A stretch of DNA of 64,000 nucleotides from Hyphomicrobiales bacterium (GTDB taxonomy: Bacteria; Pseudomonadota; Alphaproteobacteria; Rhizobiales; Rhizobiaceae), in NCBI GenBank assembly GCA_900466475.1, contig UBMI01000003.1, positions 1-64,000 of the forward strand. Reading direction: 5' to 3'. Below the pieces are notes generated by a model. It did not search any database. It saw only the letters and a program-made list of their open reading frames with translations, and was not told where the DNA came from. A program made the position numbers and the translations under genes. Positions 53,024-63,382 of this stretch are shown in pieces. Every line of letters begins with the position of its first letter. The stretch's first letter is position 1.

Positions 53024-53440
53024 ATGATCGCGGAAACAAAGTCATCCATGGATCGAGGCTCGGACGAAAAAGCCTGGCTAACCCTCGAAGACGTCGTGAC
53101 CGAAGCGGGCTTCGAGCATATTTCATTACCGAACGCGGACGAGGCTATCCGTGCTTTGGAAAAAGACTCGGCTCGCTTTTGTGCCCTGATAACCGACGTA
53201 AGGATGCCAGGAGAAACGGACGGTTGGGATTTGGCGCGACGGGCGCGGGAATTGAAACCGATCATGCCAGTGATCTATATGACCGGGGACAGCGCCAAGG
53301 GATGGGCAGCTTAAGGCGTTCCGAGTAGCGTTCTGCTCCAGAAGCCCTTTCGTCCATGCGCAGCTCGTGACGACATTAACCACTCTGCTGAACGATGCTG
53401 CCAAGAGCGGGATTGGCCAACAGCGCGTCAGCATGAAAGA
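53024..53440 (+). pseudogene. Receiver domain broken by a stop codon and a frameshift
   Basis: EAGFEHISLPNADEAIRALE, Asp in CALITDVRMPGETDGWDLAR and MPVIYMTGDSAKGWA form a receiver. A TAA follows (family has Gln, so CAA to TAA), then VPSSVLLQKPFRP with the Lys; one base later AQLVTTLTTLLNDAAKSG is in another frame. The N-terminal acidic strand is also unclear. Confidence 0.75.
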
Positions 53441-53757
53441 CGGGGATCGCTCGGGCGCTCAATCTTTTTGCTTGGCCTCCTCGGCGGCGCTGTGCCAACG
53501 GCTGCGGTCTGCCTGCCGTCCCGGCCTTTGCCCGGCCGGCGGTCTCCTCACCGCCATTCGCAATCTATCGTCGGGTGGCCACTCGACCGCGTCGTCCTGC
53601 TATCGCTGTCGCCGCTTCCTGCAAGCGGTCGTTCATTGCGATCCGTTCATTGAAAGCAGGCGGCCTTCCTCGTCGCGTTTTTAGTACGGATAAATACCTC
53701 GTGTTCAGTCGTGGCGGGCGTTTAATTCCTCTCGGCTGGCCGTCACATAAGAATTCT
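53441..53757. other. Intergenic upstream of groES
   Basis: GC-rich 5' half with short frames of no recognised family on either strand; A/T-richer 3' half that should hold the groES promoter. Confidence 0.4.
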
Positions 53758-53784
53758 CTAGCACCCTTATCATTAGACTGCTAA
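53758..53784. promoter_or_regulatory. Degenerate CIRCE operator (HrcA site)
   Basis: CTAGCACCC-N9-GACTGCTAA differs from the CIRCE consensus TTAGCACTC-N9-GAGTGCTAA at three arm positions and keeps the 9-base spacer. It lies 54 bp upstream of groES, the expected place. HrcA would repress until heat shock. Confidence 0.75.
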
Positions 53785-53838
53785 CGTACACTATCGGGAG
53801 CGGCCATTGGGTTTCGCTCCCGTCAAAGGATCCCAAAA

Positions 53839-54168
53839 ATGCTAACTACTGTTTTTCGGCCGTTGCACGACCGGGTTGTCGTGCGTCGTATCGAGGCCGG
53901 AGGTAAGACCAAGGGTGGGATTATCATTCCGGACACCGCCAAAGAAAAGCCAGCTGAAGGCGAAATCATTGGCGTTGGCTCTGGTACCCGCGACGAAAGT
54001 GGCAACCTTAACCCGCCTGACGTGAAAGTCGGCGACCGCATCTTGTTCGGCAAGTGGTCCGGCACCGAGATCAAGTTCAACGGCGAGGACCTGTTGATCA
54101 TGAAGGGAAGCCGACGTCATGGGCGTGATCGCATAACTTCCGAGCGCATTGTTTTCTCGTTTTCATGA
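53839..54168 (+). CDS. groES: GroES co-chaperonin with a frameshifted C-terminus
   Basis: 109 residues as read. [20 protein letters not shown], the mobile loop [18 protein letters not shown], and [20 protein letters not shown] are normal. After LLIMK the family expects EADVMGVI; here GGG (54105-54107) seems to have one extra G, and the protein ends in 20 foreign residues. Removing the base gives a normal stop at 54134. The lost last strand normally closes the beta-barrel between subunits. It is the first gene of the complete groESL. Confidence 0.9.
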   Translation: MLTTVFRPLHDRVVVRRIEAGGKTKGGIIIPDTAKEKPAEGEIIGVGSGTRDESGNLNPPDVKVGDRILFGKWSGTEIKFNGEDLLIMKGSRRHGRDRITSERIVFSFS

Positions 54169-54177
54169 AGTCCATAG

Positions 54178-55827
<1,650 letters not shown>

Positions 55828-55880
55828 CGCTTATTCTGAAATTTGGATCAGTGACCCCATCTATGAGGAGAGAGAATCCC

Positions 55881-56270
55881 ATGGCCCTGCAGAACAGCAA
55901 GAGATCAATATTCCAGCGTTTCAGTTCGTATCAGCCCTCCAAGACCATTCTTGTGTGGGCATGTGTGGCGACGGCGGTCGCGACCATCGTCGTCGGCTTT
56001 AACTGGGGTGGCTGGGTGACCGGCGGATCTTCACTCCAGGCAGCGACGGCTGCGGGCAAGACGGCCCGTGGAGAGCTTGCATCAGCCATATGCGTCGAAC
56101 GCTTCAAGGCTGCACCGGACGCCACCGGAAAACTGACCGAGTTCAAGGCTCTTTCAGATAGCTACAAAAAGCGTCAGTTCATCGAAACGGGGGGGTGGGC
56201 ATTCATGCCGGGGCAAACATCGGTCGACAGTAGTGTCGCCGAAAGCTGCAGCGCGGCGCTCTCCGTTTAG
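55881..56270 (+). CDS. Membrane-anchored hypothetical protein, 129 aa
   Basis: AGGAGAG precedes ATG 55881. A basic start (LQNSKRSIFQRFSSY) and one transmembrane helix (TILVWACVATAVATIVVGF, ~24-42) are followed by a periplasmic part with AICVERFKAAPDATGKL and a second Cys near the end. Rhizobia have similar short proteins; function unknown. It follows groEL by 53 bp and ends before a terminator. Confidence 0.7.
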   Translation: MALQNSKRSIFQRFSSYQPSKTILVWACVATAVATIVVGFNWGGWVTGGSSLQAATAAGKTARGELASAICVERFKAAPDATGKLTEFKALSDSYKKRQFIETGGWAFMPGQTSVDSSVAESCSAALSV

Positions 56271-56297
56271 GGCCGTGCTTGATGCTCCCCTAGCTTG

Positions 56298-56322
56298 GGC
56301 GCTCCTGCGGGAGCGCCTCGTT
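56298..56322 (+). terminator. Terminator after the groESL block
   Basis: GGCGCTCC-TGCG-GGAGCGCC followed by TCGTTT, 28 bp after the stop of the membrane-protein gene. Confidence 0.75.
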
Positions 56323-56633
56323 TGCCTCCCTCACTTCGTACCCCCGGAACGATTGTCATAATCACCTGATGATACCGAAAATCCCACGTATAGATGGCAG
56401 ACAGCGCGAGGACATAAATCTTCTGGCATCATCACCGGGATATGTCTGGGCACCAAAATGCCGGTCGAATGAGGGACGCCTTTATTCTCTCCGCTCGGCT
56501 ACATCAGTAGGACCTACAATCAAGCTCTTGAAAGGACTCGATCCATCGACCCTATCTTCAGCCTCCCTGCCAGGGGTGAACAAATGATCCGCATCTGACC
56601 TGCCGTCGTGGCTCTCTTTCCTTGATCAAGAAC
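56323..56633. other. Intergenic, nothing recognised
   Basis: A 72-codon plus-strand frame at 56369 has no family or ribosome-site support. It lies between convergent transcripts. Confidence 0.4.
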
Positions 56634-57005
56634 TCACGATCTGAGTGCCTTCTTGACTGCGTCGATGAGTACGGATCCCGCAAAGGGCTTCCGCAAATAT
56701 GCGATGCACCCGGCCTGCTCTGCCTCAGTCTGCAGGCGCGTGTCTTCCAGTGCGGTGATGAAGATTGTCGGCAGCTTCGCTCCGTCCCCTTTCAACTTGC
56801 GCTGCAGTTCGATGCCGGACATGCCTCCGAGATCGATGTCGAGCACGAGACAGTCGATTGGCGTTTTCGGGTCGTGAAGGAGAAAAGCTTCCGCCGATGC
56901 ATATTCGACAGCCGCAAATCCGTAGGCATTGAGGAGCCGACCGACGCTTCGACGTAGGCTCGCATCATCATCGACTACAGCGACAGTGCGGCGAAGCTTT
57001 CCCAC
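56634..57005 (-). CDS. Single-domain receiver, FixJ-type
   Basis: 123 residues: VAVVDDDASLRRSVGRLLNA (acidic pair), Asp in CLVLDIDLGGMSG, Thr in PTIFITALED and Lys in YLRKPFAGS. No output domain. It lies 100 bp downstream of a FixJ-type regulator on the same strand and may compete for phosphate from the adjacent kinase. Confidence 0.9.
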   Translation of the reverse strand: MGKLRRTVAVVDDDASLRRSVGRLLNAYGFAAVEYASAEAFLLHDPKTPIDCLVLDIDLGGMSGIELQRKLKGDGAKLPTIFITALEDTRLQTEAEQAGCIAYLRKPFAGSVLIDAVKKALRS

Positions 57006-57105
57006 CTCATGCCCTCATGCGTGACAGTGCGCGAGATACGCAATTACGCCCATTGTAGGCGTGTCGGCTGTCGCTTGATATTGCCCTAAGGGGAAGATTG
57101 TTCGA

Positions 57106-57723
57106 TCACTTCGACAGCGCAGTACGACCGATGTCGGCGGCGAGCGATACCACCTCGGCCAGAGACCTTGCTTGGAGCTTCTCCATGACCTGATGGCGAT
57201 GCACCTTCACCGTCCGCTCCGATATACCAAGGGCATACGCAATCTGCTTGTTGAGATGGCCACGGATGATCAACCCAAAGACTTCGGCTTCACGCGCGCT
57301 CAAGCTCGCAACCAAGGCTCTCAGTGCCTGTAGACGCTCGTGTTCGGCACGGTACTTTTCATATTGTGTCAACGCGCGTTCAATCGTTTCGATCAGGACC
57401 GAGACCGAGCCAGGCTTTTCCAGAAAGTCATGAGCCCCCGCCTTCATAGCCTCGACGCTGGCCTTTATGTCTCCTTCGCCCGTGAGGAATATGATTGGCA
57501 AAAGCGGCGCCTGCTCGCACAGTTGGCGCTGTATTTGCAGGCCAGACTGGCCGGGCATCTGTAGGTCAAGGAGAACGCAGCCCGGCTCGGAGCCTGGAAG
57601 ATGGGCGAGAAACTGATCTCCGGACTCATACGCTTCGACCGTTAGGCCATAGGCGGAGAGCAGGCGTGCTGTCGCAGTTCGATAGGATTCGTCGTCATCG
57701 ACGATATGGACGACCGGTTTCAT
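57106..57723 (-). CDS. FixJ-family response regulator
   Basis: 205 residues from ATG 57723. Receiver 1-120: VHIVDDDESYRTATARLLSA, Asp in CVLLDLQMPGQSG, Thr in IIFLTGEGD, Lys in FLEKPGS. LuxR-type helix-turn-helix 135-200: LSAREAEVFGLIIRGHLNKQ, IAYALGISERTVKVHRHQVM. It activates or represses promoters when phosphorylated. The start overlaps the kinase stop (TGATGA), so the pair is co-translated. Confidence 0.95.
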   Translation of the reverse strand: MKPVVHIVDDDESYRTATARLLSAYGLTVEAYESGDQFLAHLPGSEPGCVLLDLQMPGQSGLQIQRQLCEQAPLLPIIFLTGEGDIKASVEAMKAGAHDFLEKPGSVSVLIETIERALTQYEKYRAEHERLQALRALVASLSAREAEVFGLIIRGHLNKQIAYALGISERTVKVHRHQVMEKLQARSLAEVVSLAADIGRTALSK

Positions 57724-59606
57724 CACCCTTGCTCCCTTCGAGCAAGAGGTAGGACCACGCGAAAGATGGCCCCGCCTTCAGGTCGGTTTTTAGCCGAGAT
57801 CGAGCCGCCATAGGTCTCGACAATGGCGCGTGCTATGGAAAGACCCAGTCCGGTGCCCGCCTGCTTGGTCGTGTAGAACGGCTCGAAGATGCTGGACAGC
57901 CTCTCTTCGGGAATGCCGTTGCCTGTATCAACGACACAAAGCTCCGCCTTCTCGTTCGCCACTCCTGTCGCAAAGGTGAGCATTCTTTTGGCTGGAACGT
58001 CCAACATGGCGTCCATGGCATTGGTGGCGAGATTGAGAACGACCTGCTGTACATGGACCTTGTCCGCCCTTACCGGCAAAACCGCCGTCGGTCGATTTGT
58101 ACTTAGCGTGATCCCCCTGCGTTCGGCCTCGCAATGAATGATATGGATTGCGCTCGAAGCCACATCGTTCAGGTCGAACTCCTGCCAATCGATCTCGCTT
58201 CTCTTCTTGAGCAATCCTCTCATCCGGCCAATGATGTCGCCCGCACGCTGATCGTCCTCCTGGATGTCGAGCAGGATCTGCTGGATCAACTCAAGATCCG
58301 GGTTGCCGCTTCGCAGCAGCACCGACGCCGCCTCGGCATTGTTTCGGATGGCCGCAAGGGGCTGGTTCAGTTCGTGGGCGACCGACGAGGACAAGGCGCC
58401 GGCCGTTGCGGACTGGTTGAGATGGACAGCTTCGAGCAGGTGAAGGCGTGACCTGCTCTCCGCATCGCGGCGACGGCGTCGCTCGAGCAGCAATGCTGCG
58501 ATGACGCCCGCCTGTATCAAAACCAGGCCGAACGTCGCCGCTGCCGCCAACCAGTGTTCTTCCCAGAGGCTCTTTTCCTTGTGCATCTGAATGGTGCCCG
58601 CGGGCAGATTCACCTCCGAAAGCCCCCAACGCCGGAGCTGCCGGGCATCCACGACATATGTCTGAATTGCTTGAATATCCGAGGCCGCCCGGCCGGCAAT
58701 GAGATCAAGGACTAGGTCTCCGACGGTGCGGCCCAAAGTGTCAAAGGTGACGGTATTGCCCCCGACCACGCCGTAGCCGATGTAGGTCTGGTAGGGGCCA
58801 TAGACAGGTGCGTTGGCGGTTGCTGCGATCTGCCTGATCGCCTCACGCGGGACGAAATTTCGCCCTGCCCGATCTTTGAACACCGTCAACGCCAGGATAA
58901 TGCTGTCGGAGGGGACATGGGAGGCACGTTCGATGAATTCGTCGATCGTCAAATCTTCAAGGTATGTCGTTTCGTATGACTTGGAGAACTCGTCTAGGTC
59001 GACGCGCGCCGTCGCCAACCATCCTCGGTCGAACTCCGAGGATCCGCCGATGATGTAGAGGTGACGGGCGCTGGGCTGCAGGTCGCGGGCCATTTGCGCC
59101 GTCTTCAGAATGTCGAATGTCGTGAACGCTCCGATCACGTCATCTGGTAGGTCGATGTTCTCGGCGGTGGCGTTGCCGAAGCCTGCCCCGACGATCTTCG
59201 CATCGGGAGCGATCGTCCCACGGTTCGTCGATATCAAGCTGGCAGACTCCTTGCCGAGTGCCACGACTACATCCGGACGGCGAGAGGCGTACTTTTCCGC
59301 CATATAACGTACCATGCGCGCGACGTGCTCCGCTTCCGGAAACCGCGACAGATCCAGGAATTCCGAAAACAGGTCGATCCTGCCGTCTGTGGCTTCCAGC
59401 AATCGGGTTCGCAACGCCTCTCCGGCAACGGTCGTCGCCACGAGCCTCTCGTCATATGGGTAGAGAATGAGAACCCGTGGAACCCGATCAACGATTGCGT
59501 GCGACGTCTCCGAGGCGATGGCGCCGCAGTTCGCAGCGATCAGCAAAACCCACGCCAGCAAGACACCAGCGCACCGCAATCCGCCTGCCCCATGGCCCAA
59601 AGCCAT
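57723..59606 (-). CDS. Sensor kinase with an ABC-substrate-binding-like periplasmic domain
   Basis: 627 residues from ATG 59606. N-terminal signal/anchor (CAGVLLAWVLLIAANCGAIA); a periplasmic domain ~40-310 of the ABC sub-bind type (RVLILYPYDERLVATTVAGE, DVVVALGKESASL, YIGYGVVGGNTVTFDTLG); a membrane helix (LAAAATFGLVLIQAGVIAAL); then a HisKA domain with His in SSVAHELNQPLAAIRNNAEA and a full ATPase (VVLNLATNAMDAM, VDTGNGIPEERL, GTGLGLSIA). It would sense an extracellular small molecule and phosphorylate the FixJ-type regulator. Confidence 0.93.
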   Translation of the reverse strand: MALGHGAGGLRCAGVLLAWVLLIAANCGAIASETSHAIVDRVPRVLILYPYDERLVATTVAGEALRTRLLEATDGRIDLFSEFLDLSRFPEAEHVARMVRYMAEKYASRRPDVVVALGKESASLISTNRGTIAPDAKIVGAGFGNATAENIDLPDDVIGAFTTFDILKTAQMARDLQPSARHLYIIGGSSEFDRGWLATARVDLDEFSKSYETTYLEDLTIDEFIERASHVPSDSIILALTVFKDRAGRNFVPREAIRQIAATANAPVYGPYQTYIGYGVVGGNTVTFDTLGRTVGDLVLDLIAGRAASDIQAIQTYVVDARQLRRWGLSEVNLPAGTIQMHKEKSLWEEHWLAAAATFGLVLIQAGVIAALLLERRRRRDAESRSRLHLLEAVHLNQSATAGALSSSVAHELNQPLAAIRNNAEAASVLLRSGNPDLELIQQILLDIQEDDQRAGDIIGRMRGLLKKRSEIDWQEFDLNDVASSAIHIIHCEAERRGITLSTNRPTAVLPVRADKVHVQQVVLNLATNAMDAMLDVPAKRMLTFATGVANEKAELCVVDTGNGIPEERLSSIFEPFYTTKQAGTGLGLSIARAIVETYGGSISAKNRPEGGAIFRVVLPLARREQG

Positions 59607-59806
59607 TGGTCGTCCCCCCAAAACTGTGAGACGATAACACCTTTTTGGTGTGGCGTCATCTGATGCAAGCACCACTGTTGATTGCCGCCGGAGTTCTCGA
59701 TTCCCCAAAGGGCAATATCGGTGGGGGAACGCATTCGGTAGACTTGGAAAGCGCTGGTGGAATGCAACTCGCCGGGCGCGGACTCTCACTTATGGGGGTA
59801 CATCTA

Positions 59807-60817
59807 ATGTTTAATGTCCGCCACCTCGTCAACTTGGCACGGAACACAATCTCGATCGTCATCGGAGCACTTTTCCTTGCGGCTTCTGCACAGGCCCAGA
59901 GCGATCCGCTGCCCTCGTGGAACGATACCGCGCCCAAGGCAGCTATCGTCTCCTTTGTCGAGAATGTTTCCAAGCAAGGTTCGCCGGACTTCGTCCCGGA
60001 ACCCGAACGCATTGCGGTGTTCGACAACGACGGCACGCTCTGGGTCGAGCATCCCATGTACACCCAGTTGGCCTTCGTCCTGGACCGCGTGAAGACGCTC
60101 GCTCCGCAGCATCCGGAATGGAAAAACGTCCAGCCGTTCAAGGCAGTGCTCGAAGGCGATATGAAAACACTTGCCGCATCAGGCGAAAAGGGCCTTCTCG
60201 AGCTCATCATGGTCACCCATGCGGGAATGACAAACGACGATTTCCAGAAGGTCGTCACGGACTGGCTTTCCACGGCACGCGATCCGCGGTTCAAGCGACC
60301 CTACACCGAGCTCGTCTACCAGCCGATGGTCGAGCTGCTTTCCTATCTGCGCGCCAACGGCTTCAAGACCTTCATCGTATCCGGGGGCGGCGTGGAGTTC
60401 ATGCGGCCATGGACGGAGAAGGTTTACGGCGTCCCGCCGGAGCAGATCATCGGTTCCTCGATCAAGACGCAGTTCAAGATGCAGGACGACACGCCGACCC
60501 TCTATCGTCTGCCGGAAGTCAACTTCATCGACGACAAGGCTGGCAAGCCAGTCGGGATCAACGAGCAGATCGGCCGCCGGCCGATTGCCGCTTTCGGCAA
60601 TTCTGATGGCGATCTCGAAATGCTGCAATGGACAACGATGGCGGGAGCGCCTGCGCGTCTCGGCATGCTCGTTCACCATACCGATGCGGAGCGCGAATAC
60701 GCTTACGACCGCAAGACCGAATTCGGCAGCCTCGACAAGGCGCTCGACGCGGCCGCAATAACTGGCTGGACCGTCATCGACATGAAAGCCGACTGGAAGC
60801 AGATGTTCAAGGACTAA
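59807..60817 (+). CDS. Exported HAD-superfamily phosphatase
   Basis: 336 residues from ATG 59807. Signal peptide (NTISIVIGALFLAASAQAQ). HAD motif I RIAVFDNDGTLWVE (two Asp), motif II TFIVSGGGVEFM, and motif IV AAFGNSDGDLEML. It should be a periplasmic phosphohydrolase of the acid-phosphatase type; the substrate is unknown. Divergent from the sensor kinase and upstream of two more envelope genes, so it may belong to that system's output. Confidence 0.88.
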   Translation: MFNVRHLVNLARNTISIVIGALFLAASAQAQSDPLPSWNDTAPKAAIVSFVENVSKQGSPDFVPEPERIAVFDNDGTLWVEHPMYTQLAFVLDRVKTLAPQHPEWKNVQPFKAVLEGDMKTLAASGEKGLLELIMVTHAGMTNDDFQKVVTDWLSTARDPRFKRPYTELVYQPMVELLSYLRANGFKTFIVSGGGVEFMRPWTEKVYGVPPEQIIGSSIKTQFKMQDDTPTLYRLPEVNFIDDKAGKPVGINEQIGRRPIAAFGNSDGDLEMLQWTTMAGAPARLGMLVHHTDAEREYAYDRKTEFGSLDKALDAAAITGWTVIDMKADWKQMFKD

Positions 60818-60925
60818 GGAGGATGCGCCTCGCGGCTGGGCGTTCCAAAGCCTTGTGACAGCAGATTCCAAATGGGTTCATCAGGCGACGGGCATGCCGC
60901 CCGTCCCGACTGGGAGGATATCGCC

Positions 60926-61765
60926 ATGAACATCGATCGTTTCGCTACGTTGGTCTTTGCCGGAGGTTTCGCGATCACGACCTCTGCCCTTGCGCAGGAC
61001 ACCCCGAAGAAGCCGCACGTACCGCTCGAAAAGTCTATTGGGATAGTTACGCCAACCGGTCCGGTGCCGTCGCTGGCGGTCATCAATTCGGCCGGAGCGA
61101 AGATCGAAAACGGCAAGCTCGTTCTGACGGGTGTCTCCGCAAACTCGATCGTCTTTGCTGACCGGCCGGTGCGAGCCGCCGGTCATGTGGCAACCGAACA
61201 GTTCATCATGCAATGGGACGACGGCAAGGATAATTTCGCCGTCGATCCGCCGAATGCGACTGTGTCGGTGCTGGGCGGCGATGGATCGGACGTCAGCGAC
61301 GCCGTCGTGACGCTCAAGGCTCCGAAACTCGATGGCACGACGCTGACCTTCGACATCACCATTCTGGAGGGTAGCCTAAGCGGTGTGTCTGGGCCGGCCG
61401 CGCTGTTCATCGATCACTTCGGGGGTGGAGGAGGATTTGGCGGCGGGGGCTTCGGTGGCTTCCATGGCGGCGGCTTTGGCGGCGGCAGCTTCGGGGGCGG
61501 CGGATTCCACGGCGGAGACTTCGCGGGAGGTAATTTCCGCGGCGACTTCCGTGGAGACGACGTGGATATCGGCGACACGAACATCAATCGTGTCGGGGGC
61601 ACCTATTGGCACGCACCCGTCTATCACGGCGCGTGGTATCGCGGTGCTCCGGTCGCAGCGGGCGTGGTGGCCGGTGCGGCCATTGGGGCCGCTGCAGTCC
61701 GCCCCTACTATCCCTACTACAACGACCAGCAATGCGGCTACTATCCGTACCCGCCTTGCTATTGA
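60926..61765 (+). CDS. Secreted Gly-rich protein
   Basis: 279 residues; GGGAGG precedes ATG 60926. Signal peptide (ATLVFAGGFAITTSALAQ). The middle is a beta-rich domain (ITPTGPVPS-like strands, DGKDNFAVDPPNATVSVL), followed by a Gly/Phe/His repeat (GGFGGGGFGGFHGGGFGGG, ~175-220) and a C-terminal YYPYYNDQQCGYYPYPPCY. Probably surface or periplasmic; role unknown. 108 bp after the HAD gene. Confidence 0.75.
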   Translation: MNIDRFATLVFAGGFAITTSALAQDTPKKPHVPLEKSIGIVTPTGPVPSLAVINSAGAKIENGKLVLTGVSANSIVFADRPVRAAGHVATEQFIMQWDDGKDNFAVDPPNATVSVLGGDGSDVSDAVVTLKAPKLDGTTLTFDITILEGSLSGVSGPAALFIDHFGGGGGFGGGGFGGFHGGGFGGGSFGGGGFHGGDFAGGNFRGDFRGDDVDIGDTNINRVGGTYWHAPVYHGAWYRGAPVAAGVVAGAAIGAAAVRPYYPYYNDQQCGYYPYPPCY

Positions 61766-61965
61766 TCTTCAAAGGGAGACGCCAGTTTGGCCGCGTTTCC
61801 CTCTCTTCCCAGCAGGAGACAGGCCTGATGCCGGCGGGCCACACCCTTCGGTATTCCGCCTCGCTCGCAACTCCCAATAGGTGGTTCGTATTGCGGGAAT
61901 CCACTTGCTGTCACATAGTCTCCCTCGGAAGCAGTGCTGGATTCAAACGAGATCGGGGGATTCTC

Positions 61966-62754
61966 ATGAAGGCCATTCACTTGCATGCGATTGTCCTGCT
62001 AGCTGGCATCTCTTTAGCATCGAGCGGCAATGCCACCGATATCACACCGCTCGCGTCGGATGCGAAAACGGTCGAGACCCAAAGCGGCTGGGAGTTCACG
62101 GTCGCTCCATATTTTTGGGCTGCCGGAATTTCCGGGGATGTACGGCAATTCGGACTTCCCGAGGTCGGCATCGATGCCGATTTCGGCGACATTTTCGACA
62201 ATCTCGACTTCGCATTCATGGCGACTGCCGAAGCAAGATATGATCGCTACAGCATCGTCGGCGACATGATCTACGTAAAGCTGGGTGCCGATGCGCACAC
62301 GCCCCGCGGCATCTTTGCCGACAGCGTCGGCGTGACATCGGAGACCTTTGCAGGGCTTCTCGGCGTGGGTTACGCCGTGCTCGAAGATCAGAATGGTCAC
62401 CTTGACGTGTTCGGCGGTATGAAAGTGTGGTCAGTCGAGACCGACATCTCTTTTAACGGCGGACTTTTGGCCGGCGTGGAGCGGGATGACAGTGCCACGT
62501 GGGTGGACGCCGTTGTCGGCCTGCGCGGGAATTACTTTTTCACCCAGGAAATCTATCTCACAGGATGGGGTCTGGTGGGCGGTGGCGGCGCCGACCTCGA
62601 CTGGGATGTTGGCCTCGGCCTCGGTTATAAGTTCAACGACACCATCTCGGCTGTCGCCGGATACCGGGCACTAGGCGTCGACTACGAGAACGACGGGTTT
62701 GTCTTCGACGTCGTCCAGCAAGGACCCATTATCGGTGTATCCTTCCACTTCTAG
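61966..62754 (+). CDS. Outer-membrane beta-barrel protein
   Basis: 262 residues from ATG 61966. Signal peptide ending SSGNA. Alternating amphipathic strands (WEFTVAPYFWAAGISGDVRQ, ATAEARYDRYSIVGDMIYVK, LDWDVGLGLGYKFNDTISAV) and a C-terminal GPIIGVSFHF ending in Phe, the assembly signal of barrels. A 200-bp spacer separates it from the Gly-rich gene. It could be a pore or adhesin. Confidence 0.8.
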   Translation: MKAIHLHAIVLLAGISLASSGNATDITPLASDAKTVETQSGWEFTVAPYFWAAGISGDVRQFGLPEVGIDADFGDIFDNLDFAFMATAEARYDRYSIVGDMIYVKLGADAHTPRGIFADSVGVTSETFAGLLGVGYAVLEDQNGHLDVFGGMKVWSVETDISFNGGLLAGVERDDSATWVDAVVGLRGNYFFTQEIYLTGWGLVGGGGADLDWDVGLGLGYKFNDTISAVAGYRALGVDYENDGFVFDVVQQGPIIGVSFHF

Positions 62755-62958
62755 CGCTGCTGCAGCCAAGGTACTCGTTTGTCACCGTGCCGCTGAACGT
62801 CATGCTCGCTCTGTGAAGCCTAATGTCCTGCAGTAGCCGGAAGAACGACGCCATCAGGAAACAGAGAGTAAGCGGTGCGCCGCTCGCACCTTGGCAGCAT
62901 AATTCCGAGAATCGACGCTATGGCAACGATGCATCAACAGCAGAGCATGAGCAGCGCG

Positions 62959-63372
62959 CTAGCGTTTCGCGAGGCGGGTCCATGCCCAGCCGCATGCTAC
63001 ACACCAGACGCCGAGTCCGACGTGCGCCGCGACGACCGGCCAAAAAGCGATACCGGAGATACCGTGGCGAAGCCACCCAAGTGTGAGTGTGGCGGCCACG
63101 GCGAAATTGTAGAACAGCATCGCTATGCCCAATCCCCTGGCAGCCTTGCCTTCTAAGTCATCCCGCGCAAACCAGCAAGCGACGGCCAGGCTCAGTACTG
63201 CTGCTCCAGCAACACGGGCGGCCGTGGTGCCGACAGGCGTGTCTGGCACGGCCCCGAGGAGCACCTCGATCAACAGCGCGGGAGCCAGCAGCAATGCCAC
63301 CCCCGTGACCGCTTCAACCACGCCTGTTACCGATAGCAGCAGCCTTACATTTGCACCTATCGTTTCAAACAT
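62959..63372 (-). CDS. Hypothetical multi-pass membrane protein
   Basis: 137 residues with four predicted helices: LLLSVTGVVEAVTGVALLLA, AARVAGAAVLSLAVACWFA, GLGIAMLFYNFAVAATLTLG and GIAFWPVVAAHVGLGVWCVA. It lies 10 bp downstream of the sulfatase on the same strand, so it is in its operon. Function unknown. Confidence 0.75.
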   Translation of the reverse strand: MFETIGANVRLLLSVTGVVEAVTGVALLLAPALLIEVLLGAVPDTPVGTTAARVAGAAVLSLAVACWFARDDLEGKAARGLGIAMLFYNFAVAATLTLGWLRHGISGIAFWPVVAAHVGLGVWCVACGWAWTRLAKR

Positions 63373-63382
63373 GCCGCCCCCA

